This document shows positions 1 through 7,329 of a stretch of DNA of 9,695 nucleotides, piece by piece. Under the pieces are notes generated by a model. The model was not told the DNA's origin. It worked only from the letters and a program-made list of their open reading frames with translations, and searched no databases. The position numbers and the translations under genes were made by a program. The DNA lies in assembly GCA_005883655.1 (NCBI GenBank), contig VBDA01000060.1, positions 1 to 9,695 of the forward strand, in the 5' to 3' direction. Position 1 is the stretch's first letter. Each line of letters starts with the position of its first letter. This DNA is from Betaproteobacteria bacterium. GTDB taxonomy: Bacteria > Pseudomonadota > Gammaproteobacteria > Burkholderiales > Casimicrobiaceae.

Positions 1-1
1 C

Positions 2-673
2 ATCACGACCTCGGAAAAGAAACCCCTGAGGGTCGATTTCATCGCCTATTGGCGCATCGTCGATGTGCGCAAATATTATCAAAGTGTGAGAGACGACGAG
101 GAAGCTGCCAAGCGCCGCCTGGCGCAGACGATCCGCGCCAACCTTGCGCAGGAAATCAACAAACGTACCATCCACGAGACGATCTCGTCCGAGCGCTACC
201 GGATCATGGACGAAGCGCGACAGAAAGCCGACGCTGACGCGAGGACGATCGGCGTCGAAATCGTCGACGTGCGCTTGCGCCGTGTCGAGCTGCCTGACGA
301 AGTGCTCGCCCAGGTCTATCAACGGATGGAATCCGAGCGCAAGCGCGTCGCCAACGAGCTCCGGTCGCAAGGCGGCGCCGAGTCGGAGAAGATCCGTGCT
401 GACGCCGATCGCCAGCGCGAGGTCATTCTCGCCGACGCCTACAAGCAGGCGCAGAAGACCAAGGGCGAAGGCGACGCCAGGGCTTCCGCGATCTACGCCA
501 GCGCCTATGGGCAGGACGCCGAGTTCTACTCGTTCTATCGCAGTCTGGAGGCGTACAAGGCGACGTTCAAGAACAAGAGCGACGTCATGGTGCTCGACCC
601 AAGCGCGGATTTCTTCCAGTATCTGAAGCAGTCGGGCGGCGGCCGGGCTGCGCAGCGCCGCTCGAGCAAATAA
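2..673 (+). CDS. hflC: HflC, SPFH/band-7 membrane protease modulator (5' partial)
   Basis: The frame is open from the left edge to a TAA at 671-673, giving 223 residues. The HflC family is usually about 290-335 residues, so the N-terminal membrane anchor and the start of the SPFH domain lie outside the window. Visible HflC hallmarks are SEKKPLRVDFIAYWRI near the left edge, EIVDVRLRRVELPDEV in the middle, a charged Arg/Glu/Ala-rich helix likely to be a coiled coil, a GEGDARA segment, and a C-terminal stretch with YRSLEAYKATF and MVLDPSADFFQYL. By family knowledge HflC pairs with HflK in an inner-membrane complex that faces the periplasm and restrains the protease FtsH. hflK is expected just upstream. 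DUF2065 follows after 20 bases. A GTG at 65 is an internal valine, not the start. Identification is secure. Confidence 0.96.
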   Translation: MTTSEKKPLRVDFIAYWRIVDVRKYYQSVRDDEEAAKRRLAQTIRANLAQEINKRTIHETISSERYRIMDEARQKADADARTIGVEIVDVRLRRVELPDEVLAQVYQRMESERKRVANELRSQGGAESEKIRADADRQREVILADAYKQAQKTKGEGDARASAIYASAYGQDAEFYSFYRSLEAYKATFKNKSDVMVLDPSADFFQYLKQSGGGRAAQRRSSK

Positions 674-693
674 CGATCTGACCGGGGCAGGCG

Positions 694-882
694 GTGCCGG
701 AAGCTTTCCTGGCGGCATGTGCCTTGGTGCTGGTGCTCGAGGGTCTATTGCCCTTGATTGCGCCGCGCGTCTGGCGTGAAGCATTCACCCGTTTGACGCA
801 GCTGTCCGACGGGCAGCTTCGCTTTATCGGTCTGGTATCGATTGGCATCGGCGTCATTACCTTGATGGTCATCCGTGCGTAA
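694..882 (+). CDS. DUF2065 (YjeT-like) small inner-membrane protein
   Basis: This is a 62-residue protein starting at GTG 694, preceded by a G-rich stretch (GGGG at 684-687) that could act as the ribosome binding site. It has two hydrophobic segments, about residues 4-22 (FLAACALVLVLEGLLPLI) and about 43-60 (RFIGLVSIGIGVITLMVI), joined by a polar loop with RVWREAF and LSDGQLRF. This pattern and length match the DUF2065/YjeT family, which sits beside hflC in many proteobacteria. The molecular function is unknown. The position suggests co-expression with HflKC, but nothing in the sequence shows an interaction. Its last codons overlap the hisZ start by 8 bases, so translation of the two genes is probably coupled. 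Confidence 0.9.
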   Translation: MPEAFLAACALVLVLEGLLPLIAPRVWREAFTRLTQLSDGQLRFIGLVSIGIGVITLMVIRA

Positions 883-1849
883 CTGGGTATTGCCCGAGTA
901 CATCGAGGATATTCTGCCTCCTGAGGCCGAAGCCATCGAGCAACTCCGGCGAACGCTGATCGATCACTTCCGCGATCACCACTATCGACTGGTGCAACCG
1001 CCCTTAGTCGAGCATCTCGATTCGCTGCTCACCGGAACCGGACACGATCTCGAGCTGCAGACATTCAAAGTGATCGATCCGCTCTCGGGTCGTCTGCTTG
1101 GCGTGCGCGCTGATATCACGCCGCAAGTCGCGCGCATCGACGCGCACCTCCTGAACGAGCCTGGTGTGACCCGATTGTGCTACTCGGGCAGCGTGCTGCG
1201 CACGGTAGCGCCCGGGCTTGCGCGTACGCGCGAAGTGCTGCAGATCGGCGCCGAGCTCTATGGCGATCCGAACATCGACGCCGATTGCGAAGTGTTGGCG
1301 CTGTTGCTCTCTTCGCTCTCGCTCGCCGGCGCCAGTGCCTTGCACCTCGACCTGGGACATGTCGGCGTGTACCGTGCGCTTGCCAACAGCGCGCACATTG
1401 CCGGCAACAGCGCCGACAGCGAGCTGTTCACTGCGCTGCGAACCAAGGACGTGCCCGCAATCGGAGAGCTCACCGCCAGGTTGCCCGCCGCGTGGCGCGA
1501 TGCATTCATGGCGCTGCCGGCGCTCTATGGGCCGGCCGGCGAAGTGCTTGCCGCTGCCCGCGCCCGACTTCCCGACACGCCGTCGATCGAGAGTGCCCTG
1601 TCGGCCCTGGCTACGCTGGCCGAATCCGCGGCGCCCCTGGTCGACGTGGTGCATATCGACCTGGCGGATCTGCGCGGCTATCACTATCAGACCGGCGCCA
1701 GCTTTTCGGTGTTCACCGGCGGAGAAGCCAATGCCATCGGCCGCGGCGAACGCTACGACGGCATCGGCAAAGCGTTCGGCCGGGCGCGGCCGGCGACCGG
1801 CTTCACCCTCGACTTGCGTCAGCTCGCGGCGCTTGTCCGCACGCAGTAG
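875..1849 (+). CDS. hisZ: HisZ, ATP phosphoribosyltransferase regulatory subunit
   Basis: The protein has 324 residues and starts at GTG 875 inside the end of the DUF2065 gene; MRNWVLPEYIEDILPPEA is a typical HisZ N-terminus. HisZ is a catalytically dead relative of histidyl-tRNA synthetase that binds the short form of HisG and is needed for its activity in the first step of histidine synthesis (ATP plus PRPP). Seen in order: the class II synthetase-like core with VRADITPQVARIDAHL, a motif-2-like RLCYSGSVLRT (from residue 100) followed by REVLQIGAELYG, LDLGHVGVYRAL, then DLADLRGYHYQTG, GRGERYDGIGKAFGRARP and a motif-3-like GFTLDLRQL near residue 316. The protein stops soon after that. Betaproteobacterial HisZ as I remember it is about 380-390 residues, so about 60 C-terminal residues are absent; no other frame supplies them and purA begins 38 bases later. 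A short-form HisG should exist elsewhere in the genome. Confidence 0.94.
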   Translation: MRNWVLPEYIEDILPPEAEAIEQLRRTLIDHFRDHHYRLVQPPLVEHLDSLLTGTGHDLELQTFKVIDPLSGRLLGVRADITPQVARIDAHLLNEPGVTRLCYSGSVLRTVAPGLARTREVLQIGAELYGDPNIDADCEVLALLLSSLSLAGASALHLDLGHVGVYRALANSAHIAGNSADSELFTALRTKDVPAIGELTARLPAAWRDAFMALPALYGPAGEVLAAARARLPDTPSIESALSALATLAESAAPLVDVVHIDLADLRGYHYQTGASFSVFTGGEANAIGRGERYDGIGKAFGRARPATGFTLDLRQLAALVRTQ

Positions 1850-1887
1850 CAAGCGACGCCGACATTCACGCCAGGCATCGGGACAAC

Positions 1888-3180
1888 ATGGGCAAGAACG
1901 TCGTCGTCATCGGCACCCAATGGGGTGACGAAGGCAAGGGCAAGGTCGTCGACTGGCTGACGGAGCACGCGCAGGGCGTGGTCCGTTTTCAAGGTGGTCA
2001 CAACGCCGGCCACACGCTGGTGATCGGCGGCAAGAAAACCGTTTTGCGGCTGATCCCATCGGGTATTCTGCGCACCAACGTACGCGCCTATATCGGCAAC
2101 GGCGTCGTCCTGTCGCCCTCCGCGCTGCTGCAGGAGATTGGCGAGCTCGAGTCCGCCGGGATCGAGGTGCGCTCGAGGTTGTCGATTTCGCCGGCTTGTC
2201 CGCTGGTGCTGCCATATCACGTCGCGCTCGATCAGGCACGCGAGGCATCATTGGGCGTGACCAAGATCGGCACCACCGGGCGCGGCATCGGCCCCGCCTA
2301 TGAAGACAAAATAGCCCGGCGCGCATTGCGCGTGCAGGACGTCTTCTACCCCGACCGCTTCGCCGCCAAGCTGGAGCCGTTGCTCGAATATCACAACTTC
2401 GTGCTGACGCAATATTACAAGTGTGCCGCCGTGCCCTATCGGGAGACACTCGATGCAGCGTTGGCGCTCGCGCCACAGTTGGCGCCGATGGTTGCCGACG
2501 TCGCGGCGTTGATCCAGGAAGCGCGTCGTCGCGGTGACTCGCTGCTCTTCGAGGGCGCGCAGGGTGCGCTGCTGGACATCGACCACGGCACCTACCCCTA
2601 TGTCACTTCGTCCAACTGTCTCGCGGGCGCGGCGGCTCCCGGGTGCGGCATCGGCCCGCAGCTGCTCGACTACGTCCTCGGTATCGTCAAGGCTTACACG
2701 ACGCGAGTCGGGACCGGCCCGTTTCCAACCGAACTTGTGGACGATATCGGCGCCACGCTGGCCAGGCGCGGCAACGAATTCGGATCGGTGACCGGCAGGC
2801 CTCGCCGTTGCGGATGGCTCGATCTGCCGGCGCTCAAGCGCTCGTTGCAGTTAAACGGCGTCGACGGCTTATGCATTACCAAGCTCGACGTGCTCGATGG
2901 TATCGGGCCGATCAGGATCTGCACCGAGTACACCGCCGCTGGAATGAGGCTGGATCTGCTTCCGTCCGGCGCCGAGGCCGTCGCCGAATGCAAACCTGTT
3001 TACGAGGAGATGCCGGGCTGGGACCAAAGCACTTTCGGCGTCAAGCGCTTTGACGACCTGCCGCAAAACGCCCGCGCCTATCTGCGGCGCATCGAGCAGC
3101 TCGCCGGAGTGCCCATTGCGATGGTTTCAACCGGACCCGAGCGCGACGAGACGATTCTGATGCATCATCCGTTCCATTGA
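1888..3180 (+). CDS. purA: PurA, adenylosuccinate synthetase
   Basis: The protein has 430 residues, the normal family length. It starts at ATG 1888 with a possible GGGA site at 1880-1883. PurA condenses IMP with aspartate using GTP to make adenylosuccinate, the first committed step from IMP to AMP, in the cytoplasm. The GTP-binding loop GDEGKGK lies at residues 13-19 with the catalytic Asp14, and GGHNAGHT (36-43) carries the catalytic His42. GTTGRGIGPAYEDK, FEGAQG, TRVGTGPFPTE, VTGRPRRCGWLDL, KLDVLDG and the C-terminal STGPERDETI are all present, so the enzyme looks complete. The same frame stays open upstream to 1177, but that part lies over hisZ and is unrelated to PurA. The next gene starts one base after the TGA stop, which indicates translational coupling. 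Confidence 0.98.
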   Translation: MGKNVVVIGTQWGDEGKGKVVDWLTEHAQGVVRFQGGHNAGHTLVIGGKKTVLRLIPSGILRTNVRAYIGNGVVLSPSALLQEIGELESAGIEVRSRLSISPACPLVLPYHVALDQAREASLGVTKIGTTGRGIGPAYEDKIARRALRVQDVFYPDRFAAKLEPLLEYHNFVLTQYYKCAAVPYRETLDAALALAPQLAPMVADVAALIQEARRRGDSLLFEGAQGALLDIDHGTYPYVTSSNCLAGAAAPGCGIGPQLLDYVLGIVKAYTTRVGTGPFPTELVDDIGATLARRGNEFGSVTGRPRRCGWLDLPALKRSLQLNGVDGLCITKLDVLDGIGPIRICTEYTAAGMRLDLLPSGAEAVAECKPVYEEMPGWDQSTFGVKRFDDLPQNARAYLRRIEQLAGVPIAMVSTGPERDETILMHHPFH

Positions 3181-3181
3181 G

Positions 3182-3712
3182 ATGTCTGAGGCGCCAAGTC
3201 GGACCATGAGCCTGCATGTCAGCTGGAGTGAGTACAACACACTGGTCGAACGCCTCGCGCTGCAGGTTCACGAGTCGGGATGGCGCTTCAATCAGATCAT
3301 CTGCATCGCGCGCGGAGGCTTGCGCGTCGGAGACGTCCTGTCGCGCATCTTCGAATTGCCGCTCGCCATCCTGTCGACGCACTCCTATGCCGCGGACGGC
3401 GGGACGACGCAGGGCGAGCTCATCATCGCCGAGCATATGACAATGACCGCGCCGAGGCTCGGCGATCGCGTGCTGCTGGTCGACGACATGGTCGACTCGG
3501 GGCACACGCTGGCTACGGTGCGCAAGGAGCTGCCGCTTCGTTTCCCGCACATGGTGGATATTCGCACCGCGGTGGTCTGGTACAAGGCGTGCTCGGTATT
3601 CAAGCCCGACTATTACGTTGAGTATCTAGCCGACAGTCCGTGGATCCATCAACCGTTCGAGGTCTACGACAATCTGCGACCCGAGGGCGTGAAGGCGCGA
3701 CTCGAGAAGTGA
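3182..3712 (+). CDS. Type I phosphoribosyltransferase, probable hypoxanthine/guanine salvage enzyme
   Basis: This is a 176-residue protein of the COG2236-like phosphoribosyltransferase group. The PRPP-binding signature is clear: VLLVDDMVDSGHT at residues 97-109, with the paired acidic residues followed by the Ser-Gly-His-Thr loop. An upstream CIARGGLRVGDVLSR (from residue 41) forms the pyrophosphate loop region. The C-terminal DYYVEYLADSPWIHQPFE is typical of the group that sits beside purA. The likely reaction joins a purine base (hypoxanthine, guanine or xanthine) to PRPP to give the nucleotide. The exact base is inferred from family and context, not proven. ATG 3182 is chosen because it abuts the purA stop; ATG 3206 (residue 9) is possible, and neither has a strong ribosome binding site. 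Confidence 0.9.
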   Translation: MSEAPSRTMSLHVSWSEYNTLVERLALQVHESGWRFNQIICIARGGLRVGDVLSRIFELPLAILSTHSYAADGGTTQGELIIAEHMTMTAPRLGDRVLLVDDMVDSGHTLATVRKELPLRFPHMVDIRTAVVWYKACSVFKPDYYVEYLADSPWIHQPFEVYDNLRPEGVKARLEK

Positions 3713-3734
3713 CGCTCGCCGGCGCGCCAATGAG

Positions 3735-3757
3735 CGCATTCGAAGGGATCGAATGCG
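3735..3757. terminator. Perfect hairpin between convergent genes, possible bidirectional terminator
   Basis: A 9-bp perfect stem (CGCATTCGA at 3735-3743 with TCGAATGCG at 3749-3757) encloses a 5-base loop. It lies 22 bases after the phosphoribosyltransferase stop and 28 bases beyond the encoded CCA of the converging tRNA-Leu, where a terminator for both would be expected. Neither side carries a convincing run of T, so it is not a textbook intrinsic terminator. It could be a weak terminator, an RNA-stabilising end or a processing site. Confidence 0.45.
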
Positions 3758-3785
3758 GAGAATCTTGGGTGGGGAAGGATGAAGG

Positions 3786-3872
3786 TGGTGCCCAGAAGAG
3801 GACTCGAACCTCCACAGTGTTGCCACCGCTAGGACCTGAACCTAGTGCGTCTACCAATTCCGCCATCTGGGC
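3786..3872 (-). tRNA. tRNA-Leu (anticodon CAG), CCA encoded
   Basis: On the minus strand an 87-base cloverleaf can be folded by eye. The acceptor stem is GCCCAGA (5' end at 3872) with TCTGGGC, followed by discriminator A and an encoded CCA at 3786-3788. The D arm contains AATTGGTAGA between GCG and CGC. The anticodon stem CTAGG/CCTAG holds the loop TTCAGGT, with anticodon CAG at 3836-3838, which reads the leucine codon CUG. There is a long variable arm, as expected for a class II tRNA, and a T loop TTCGAGT with a 5-bp stem that includes one G·U pair. Discriminator A and the long arm fit leucine. CUG appears often in the neighbouring genes, so this is probably a major leucine tRNA. Confidence 0.97.
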
Positions 3873-3887
3873 GACAGCAAGCTTTTA

Positions 3888-3916
3888 ATTTTACGAAAGA
3901 GAAGATTCCTTGTCAA
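3888..3916 (-). promoter_or_regulatory. Sigma-70 promoter of tRNA-Leu
   Basis: Reading the minus strand, TTGACA (3911-3916) is followed by 17 bases and then TAAAAT (3888-3893). This is a perfect -35 box, optimal spacing and a 5-of-6 match to the -10 box. A start about 7 bases downstream would give a leader of around 9 bases before the tRNA 5' end at 3872. The -35 box lies over codons 1-3 of the divergent rnr, so the two genes share this DNA. No GC-rich discriminator typical of stringent control is evident. Confidence 0.8.
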
Positions 3917-6135
3917 AGAAATCAGTCAGTGCGTCGCCTGCAGTTGCACGCAGATCGCGACGCAAGCAAGCCGACGTGGATATACCGAGCCGCGAGCAGA
4001 CACTCGATGTGTTGCGCGAGCGCGGCGTGCCGATGCGCGCGGACGAGCTCGCGATTGCGCTCGGCGTGGACGGGTCCGCCGAGCGCGATGCTTTTGAAGG
4101 TCGTCTGGCAGCGATGACGCGCGAAGGTCAGTTGATGACCAACCGCAAGGGGCAGCTCTGCGTCGTCGCCAAGCTCGATCTGGTCACGGGCAAGGTTCAA
4201 GGGCACCCCGACGGATTCGGTTTCCTGATCCCCGACGCCGGCGGACCGGACGTGTTTCTCGGGCCCAAGGAAATGCACAAGGCATTGCACGGCGACCGCG
4301 CGACGGTGCGCTTGATCGGCGTCGACAAGCGCGGACGTCCCGAAGGCGCCATCGTCGACGTCGTCGAGCGCGCGAATCGCGAGATCGTCGGCCGCGTCTA
4401 CGAGGAGCGTGGCATCTGGTACCTGGTCGCCGAGAACAAGCGGATCAGCCAGGACATCCTCATTCCTCCGGACATGCGCGGCAAGGCGAAGCCCGGCCAG
4501 GTCGTGGTCGCCGAGCTTTTCGAGCAGCCATCGGCACACCGCGAGGCGATGGCGCGTGTGGTGCAGATCCTCGGCAACTACACCGATCCAGGAATGGAAA
4601 TCGAGATAGCGTTGCGCAAGCACGATCTGCCATACGAGTTTTCGGCAGCGGCGAAGCGCCAGGCGGCGCGGTTTCCCCACGACGTGCAAAAGGCCGACCG
4701 CAAGGATCGCACCGATCTCACCAACCTCCCGCTGGTGACGATCGACGGCGAGACGGCGCGCGACTTCGACGATGCAGTGTACTGCGAGCGCGTGGGCCAG
4801 GATTTTCGCCTCCTCGTCGCCATCGCCGACGTGAGCCACTACGTGCGCGACGCCGACGCCCTCGACGCCGACGCGCGCGATCGCGGCACATCGGTCTACT
4901 TCCCGCGGCGTGTGATTCCGATGCTGCCCGAGCAGCTCTCCAACGAGCTCTGCTCACTGAAGCCCGAGGTCGATCGGCTGTGCATGGTGTGCGACATGGC
5001 GATCACCGGCAGCGGTGAAATTCGCAGCTACCGCTTCTACCCGGCGGTAATGCATTCGCGCGCAAGGCTTACATACACCCAGGTCTGGGAATGGATATCG
5101 CAGCCGGCAACGGTCACGGACAAGACCGCCAAAGCGCTCCTGCCGCATCTCGACACCGTTTATGCGCTGTACAAGGTGCTCGCCACAGCGAGAGCAGAGC
5201 GTGGCGCGCTCGACTTCGAAACCATCGAGCTCGAGCTCAAGTTCGATTCCCACGGTAAGATCGAGACCATCGTGCCGGTGGTGCGCAACGAGGCGCACAA
5301 GCTGATCGAGGAATGCATGCTGGCCGCCAATGTGTGCGCGGCGGAGTATTTGCTCAAACAAAAGCAGCCCGCGCTCTATCGGGTGCACGAGGGTCCGACA
5401 CCGGAGAAGCTGACCGCGCTCAAGGAATTTCTTGCCGGCTCGGCATTATCGCTCGACGGCGGGGACAATCCCGCGCCTGCCGATTATGCCAAGCTGCTCG
5501 CCCAGATCAAGGGCCGGCCCGATTTCAACCTGTTGCAAACGGTGCTGCTGCGCTCCCTGCAGCAGGCGGTCTACAGCCCGGACAACGAAGGCCACTTCGG
5601 CCTGGGCTACGACGCCTACTCGCATTTCACATCACCGATCAGGCGCTACCCGGACTTGTTGATCCACCGCTGCATCAAGACGTGTCTCGCCGGCGAGCGC
5701 TATCGTCCGTCCGGCGCGACGTGGCCTGAGCTGGGCGTGCATTGCTCACTCACCGAGCGCCGCGCCGACGATGCAACGCGAGATGTCGAGAACTGGCTCA
5801 AGTGCTATTTCATGCAGGACAAGATCGGAGAAGTTTTCGCCGGCACGGTGAGCGGTGTCACGCATTTCGGATTGTTCGTCACGCTCGACGGCCTCAACGT
5901 GGACGGGCTGGTGCACGTCACCGAGCTCGGCAACGATTACTTTCACTTCGACCCGATACGCCACGCGATGAACGGTGAGCGAACCGGAAAGAGCTTTCGC
6001 CTCGCAGATCGCATCACGGTCAAGGTGGCGCGCGTCGATCTCGAGACAACCAAGATCGACTTTGTGCTCGTCGAGGGGGAGGCTGGCGCGGCGGCGCAGG
6101 CGGTCAGAAAGGCGCGCACTTCCAAGTCGAAGTAG
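3910..6135 (+). CDS. rnr: RNase R, 3'-5' exoribonuclease
   Basis: The protein has 741 residues. The start is TTG at 3910: the frame has a stop at 3886-3888, no ATG or GTG lies between, and the purine-rich AAAGAGAAG just upstream can serve as the ribosome binding site. RNase R degrades structured RNA processively from the 3' end and acts in mRNA decay and in quality control of rRNA and tRNA. Domains in order: a basic tail (1-24), a winged-helix segment with VPMRADELAIALG (about 27-80), two cold-shock-like OB folds (about 85-240), the RNB catalytic domain (about 262-600) and an S1 RNA-binding domain (about 640-721) with GTVSGVTHFGLFV. Catalytic aspartates follow the D-x5-D-x-D-D pattern at D279, D285, D287 and D288, and the family signature SPIRRYPDL is at 575-583. 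The Lys/Arg-rich C-terminal tail is shorter than in E. coli RNase R (813 residues). Confidence 0.97.
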   Translation: MSKKSVSASPAVARRSRRKQADVDIPSREQTLDVLRERGVPMRADELAIALGVDGSAERDAFEGRLAAMTREGQLMTNRKGQLCVVAKLDLVTGKVQGHPDGFGFLIPDAGGPDVFLGPKEMHKALHGDRATVRLIGVDKRGRPEGAIVDVVERANREIVGRVYEERGIWYLVAENKRISQDILIPPDMRGKAKPGQVVVAELFEQPSAHREAMARVVQILGNYTDPGMEIEIALRKHDLPYEFSAAAKRQAARFPHDVQKADRKDRTDLTNLPLVTIDGETARDFDDAVYCERVGQDFRLLVAIADVSHYVRDADALDADARDRGTSVYFPRRVIPMLPEQLSNELCSLKPEVDRLCMVCDMAITGSGEIRSYRFYPAVMHSRARLTYTQVWEWISQPATVTDKTAKALLPHLDTVYALYKVLATARAERGALDFETIELELKFDSHGKIETIVPVVRNEAHKLIEECMLAANVCAAEYLLKQKQPALYRVHEGPTPEKLTALKEFLAGSALSLDGGDNPAPADYAKLLAQIKGRPDFNLLQTVLLRSLQQAVYSPDNEGHFGLGYDAYSHFTSPIRRYPDLLIHRCIKTCLAGERYRPSGATWPELGVHCSLTERRADDATRDVENWLKCYFMQDKIGEVFAGTVSGVTHFGLFVTLDGLNVDGLVHVTELGNDYFHFDPIRHAMNGERTGKSFRLADRITVKVARVDLETTKIDFVLVEGEAGAAAQAVRKARTSKSK

Positions 6136-6200
6136 AGGTTTGCTTGGTTCGCCGGCGCAGGGTGCCGAAAAAGACATTCTTACGGATTTGCGACACGGAA

Positions 6201-7079
6201 ATGGACACGGTTAGAACTTCGGCTTCGGACTCCCTTATCTTCTCGCTGGTGATCCAGGCACCGGAAATCCCAACGCCAACGCTCAAGGAGCTCGCCCGGC
6301 GAACCGGCGCCTCGCGCATCGTCGGCGTCCCGGGTGGCGGCACCCAGGCATTTCGACTCGAAGGGGCCAGCAAGTGGGCCAGCACCGCGGCCTTCTGCGC
6401 CGAGGAGCATCTCGACTTCGCCTTTGTTCCCACCGGCCAGCGCCTTGACCGCGTGCGGCTGATGTCAATGGACATGGATTCCACGCTCATCACCATCGAG
6501 TGCGTCGATGAGATCGCCGACATGCAGGGAATCAAACCGGAGGTAGCGGCGATCACCGCGGCGGCGATGCGCGGCGAGATCGACTTCGGCCAGAGCCTCG
6601 TACGCCGTGTAGCGCTACTCGCGGGGCTCGACGTTTCCGTTCTCGAACACGTCTACATGGAACGGCTCACGCTTTCGCCCGGGGCCGAGCGCATGCTCGC
6701 GAGCTTCCGCAAGGTCGGCGCCAAGATACTGCTGGTCTCTGGCGGTTTCAGCTTTTTCACCGAACGCCTGAAGCAGCGCCTCGGCCTCGATTACACCGTG
6801 TCCAATACCTTGGAGGTCGTCGCCGGCAAGCTCACCGGCCGAATCGAGGGACCGATCGTCGACGCAAAGGTTAAGGCGGATTGGGTGCGAAAGCTCCGCG
6901 CCGAGTACGCGCATGGCGGCGGCTTGGCCGTCGCAATCGGCGACGGCGCGAACGATCTGCCCATGCTTGGAGAGGCGGATATCAGCATCGCCTATCGTGC
7001 GAAGCCTGTTGTCCGGGCCGCATGCACCTACGCGATCGACTACTGCGGTCTGGACGCAGTGGTGAATCTGTTCGCATGA
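6201..7079 (+). CDS. serB: SerB, phosphoserine phosphatase
   Basis: This HAD-superfamily phosphatase catalyses the last step of serine synthesis, phosphoserine to serine plus phosphate. From ATG 6201 it has 292 residues. The HAD motifs are complete: motif I DMDST at 91-95 (nucleophile D91, general acid D93), motif II VSGGFSFF with S180, a conserved lysine in DAKVKADW (K225, or possibly K223), and motif IV GDGANDLPML with D248 and D252. The cap region includes VDEIADMQG and VYMERLTLSPGAE. The roughly 85 N-terminal residues before motif I correspond to the short ACT-like N-terminal part of proteobacterial SerB. The start is uncertain: TTG 6144 has a good AGAGG (6134-6138) five bases upstream and would add 19 Arg/Lys-rich residues that I do not recognise. 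The gene probably shares a transcript with rnr and ends 46 bases from the converging iscX. Confidence 0.94.
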   Translation: MDTVRTSASDSLIFSLVIQAPEIPTPTLKELARRTGASRIVGVPGGGTQAFRLEGASKWASTAAFCAEEHLDFAFVPTGQRLDRVRLMSMDMDSTLITIECVDEIADMQGIKPEVAAITAAAMRGEIDFGQSLVRRVALLAGLDVSVLEHVYMERLTLSPGAERMLASFRKVGAKILLVSGGFSFFTERLKQRLGLDYTVSNTLEVVAGKLTGRIEGPIVDAKVKADWVRKLRAEYAHGGGLAVAIGDGANDLPMLGEADISIAYRAKPVVRAACTYAIDYCGLDAVVNLFA

Positions 7080-7125
7080 GCGATGCTGAGTTCCATCACG
7101 GCTAGGGCCGCGCTGGTAATACTCG

Positions 7126-7329
7126 CTAATCGTCGAAATCGCCCTCGTCCATCCACGCCATCTGAATCGCCTCGAGGATTTTTTCGCCGCTGCGCTTGGG
7201 GTCATCGTCGAAATCCGGCAACTCCAGCACCCACCGCCTCAAGTCGGTAAAGAGCACGCTTCGGGGATTCGCGTCGGGATGCGTCTCGGCGAGCGCAATC
7301 GCGATATCGCGGGTATCGGTCCACTTCAT
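7126..7329 (-). CDS. iscX: IscX, small acidic iron–sulfur assembly protein
   Basis: This is a 67-residue acidic protein (family about 66). It begins MKWTDTRDIAIALAETHPD, continues with SVLFTDLRRWVLELPDF and ends ILEAIQMAWMDEGDFDD, all typical of IscX (YfhJ). IscX binds iron and the cysteine desulfurase IscS and is thought to tune Fe–S cluster assembly. It is the usual last gene of the isc operon. Its ATG shares an ATGA overlap with the fdx stop, and a strong AAGAGG ribosome binding site lies 7 bases upstream inside fdx. The frame stays open upstream through fdx, but the family match begins exactly at this ATG. I see no clear terminator after the TAG stop; the 46 bases to serB hold only a 4-bp stem without a T run. 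Confidence 0.95.
   Translation of the reverse strand: MKWTDTRDIAIALAETHPDANPRSVLFTDLRRWVLELPDFDDDPKRSGEKILEAIQMAWMDEGDFDD

Noticed and set aside
1004..1852. Long minus-strand frame opposite hisZ
   Set aside because: It is a shadow in GC-rich coding DNA with no recognisable domains, opposite a gene with clear family motifs.
1177..1887. Reading frame of purA open far upstream, suggesting a 667-residue fusion
   Set aside because: The extra part lies over hisZ in another frame, is Arg/Ala/Cys-rich nonsense, and the PurA match begins exactly at ATG 1888.
3640..3888. Small plus-strand frame across the end of the phosphoribosyltransferase gene and the tRNA-Leu
   Set aside because: It overlaps a real gene end and a tRNA on the opposite strand and has no recognisable sequence.
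3922..4839. 305-codon minus-strand frame opposite rnr
   Set aside because: It mirrors the RNase R coding sequence and shows no protein family features. Only the tRNA promoter is real on that strand here.
7080..7125. Possible terminator between convergent serB and iscX
   Set aside because: Only a 4-bp CGGC/GCCG stem with a 4-base loop and no T run is present, which is too weak to call.
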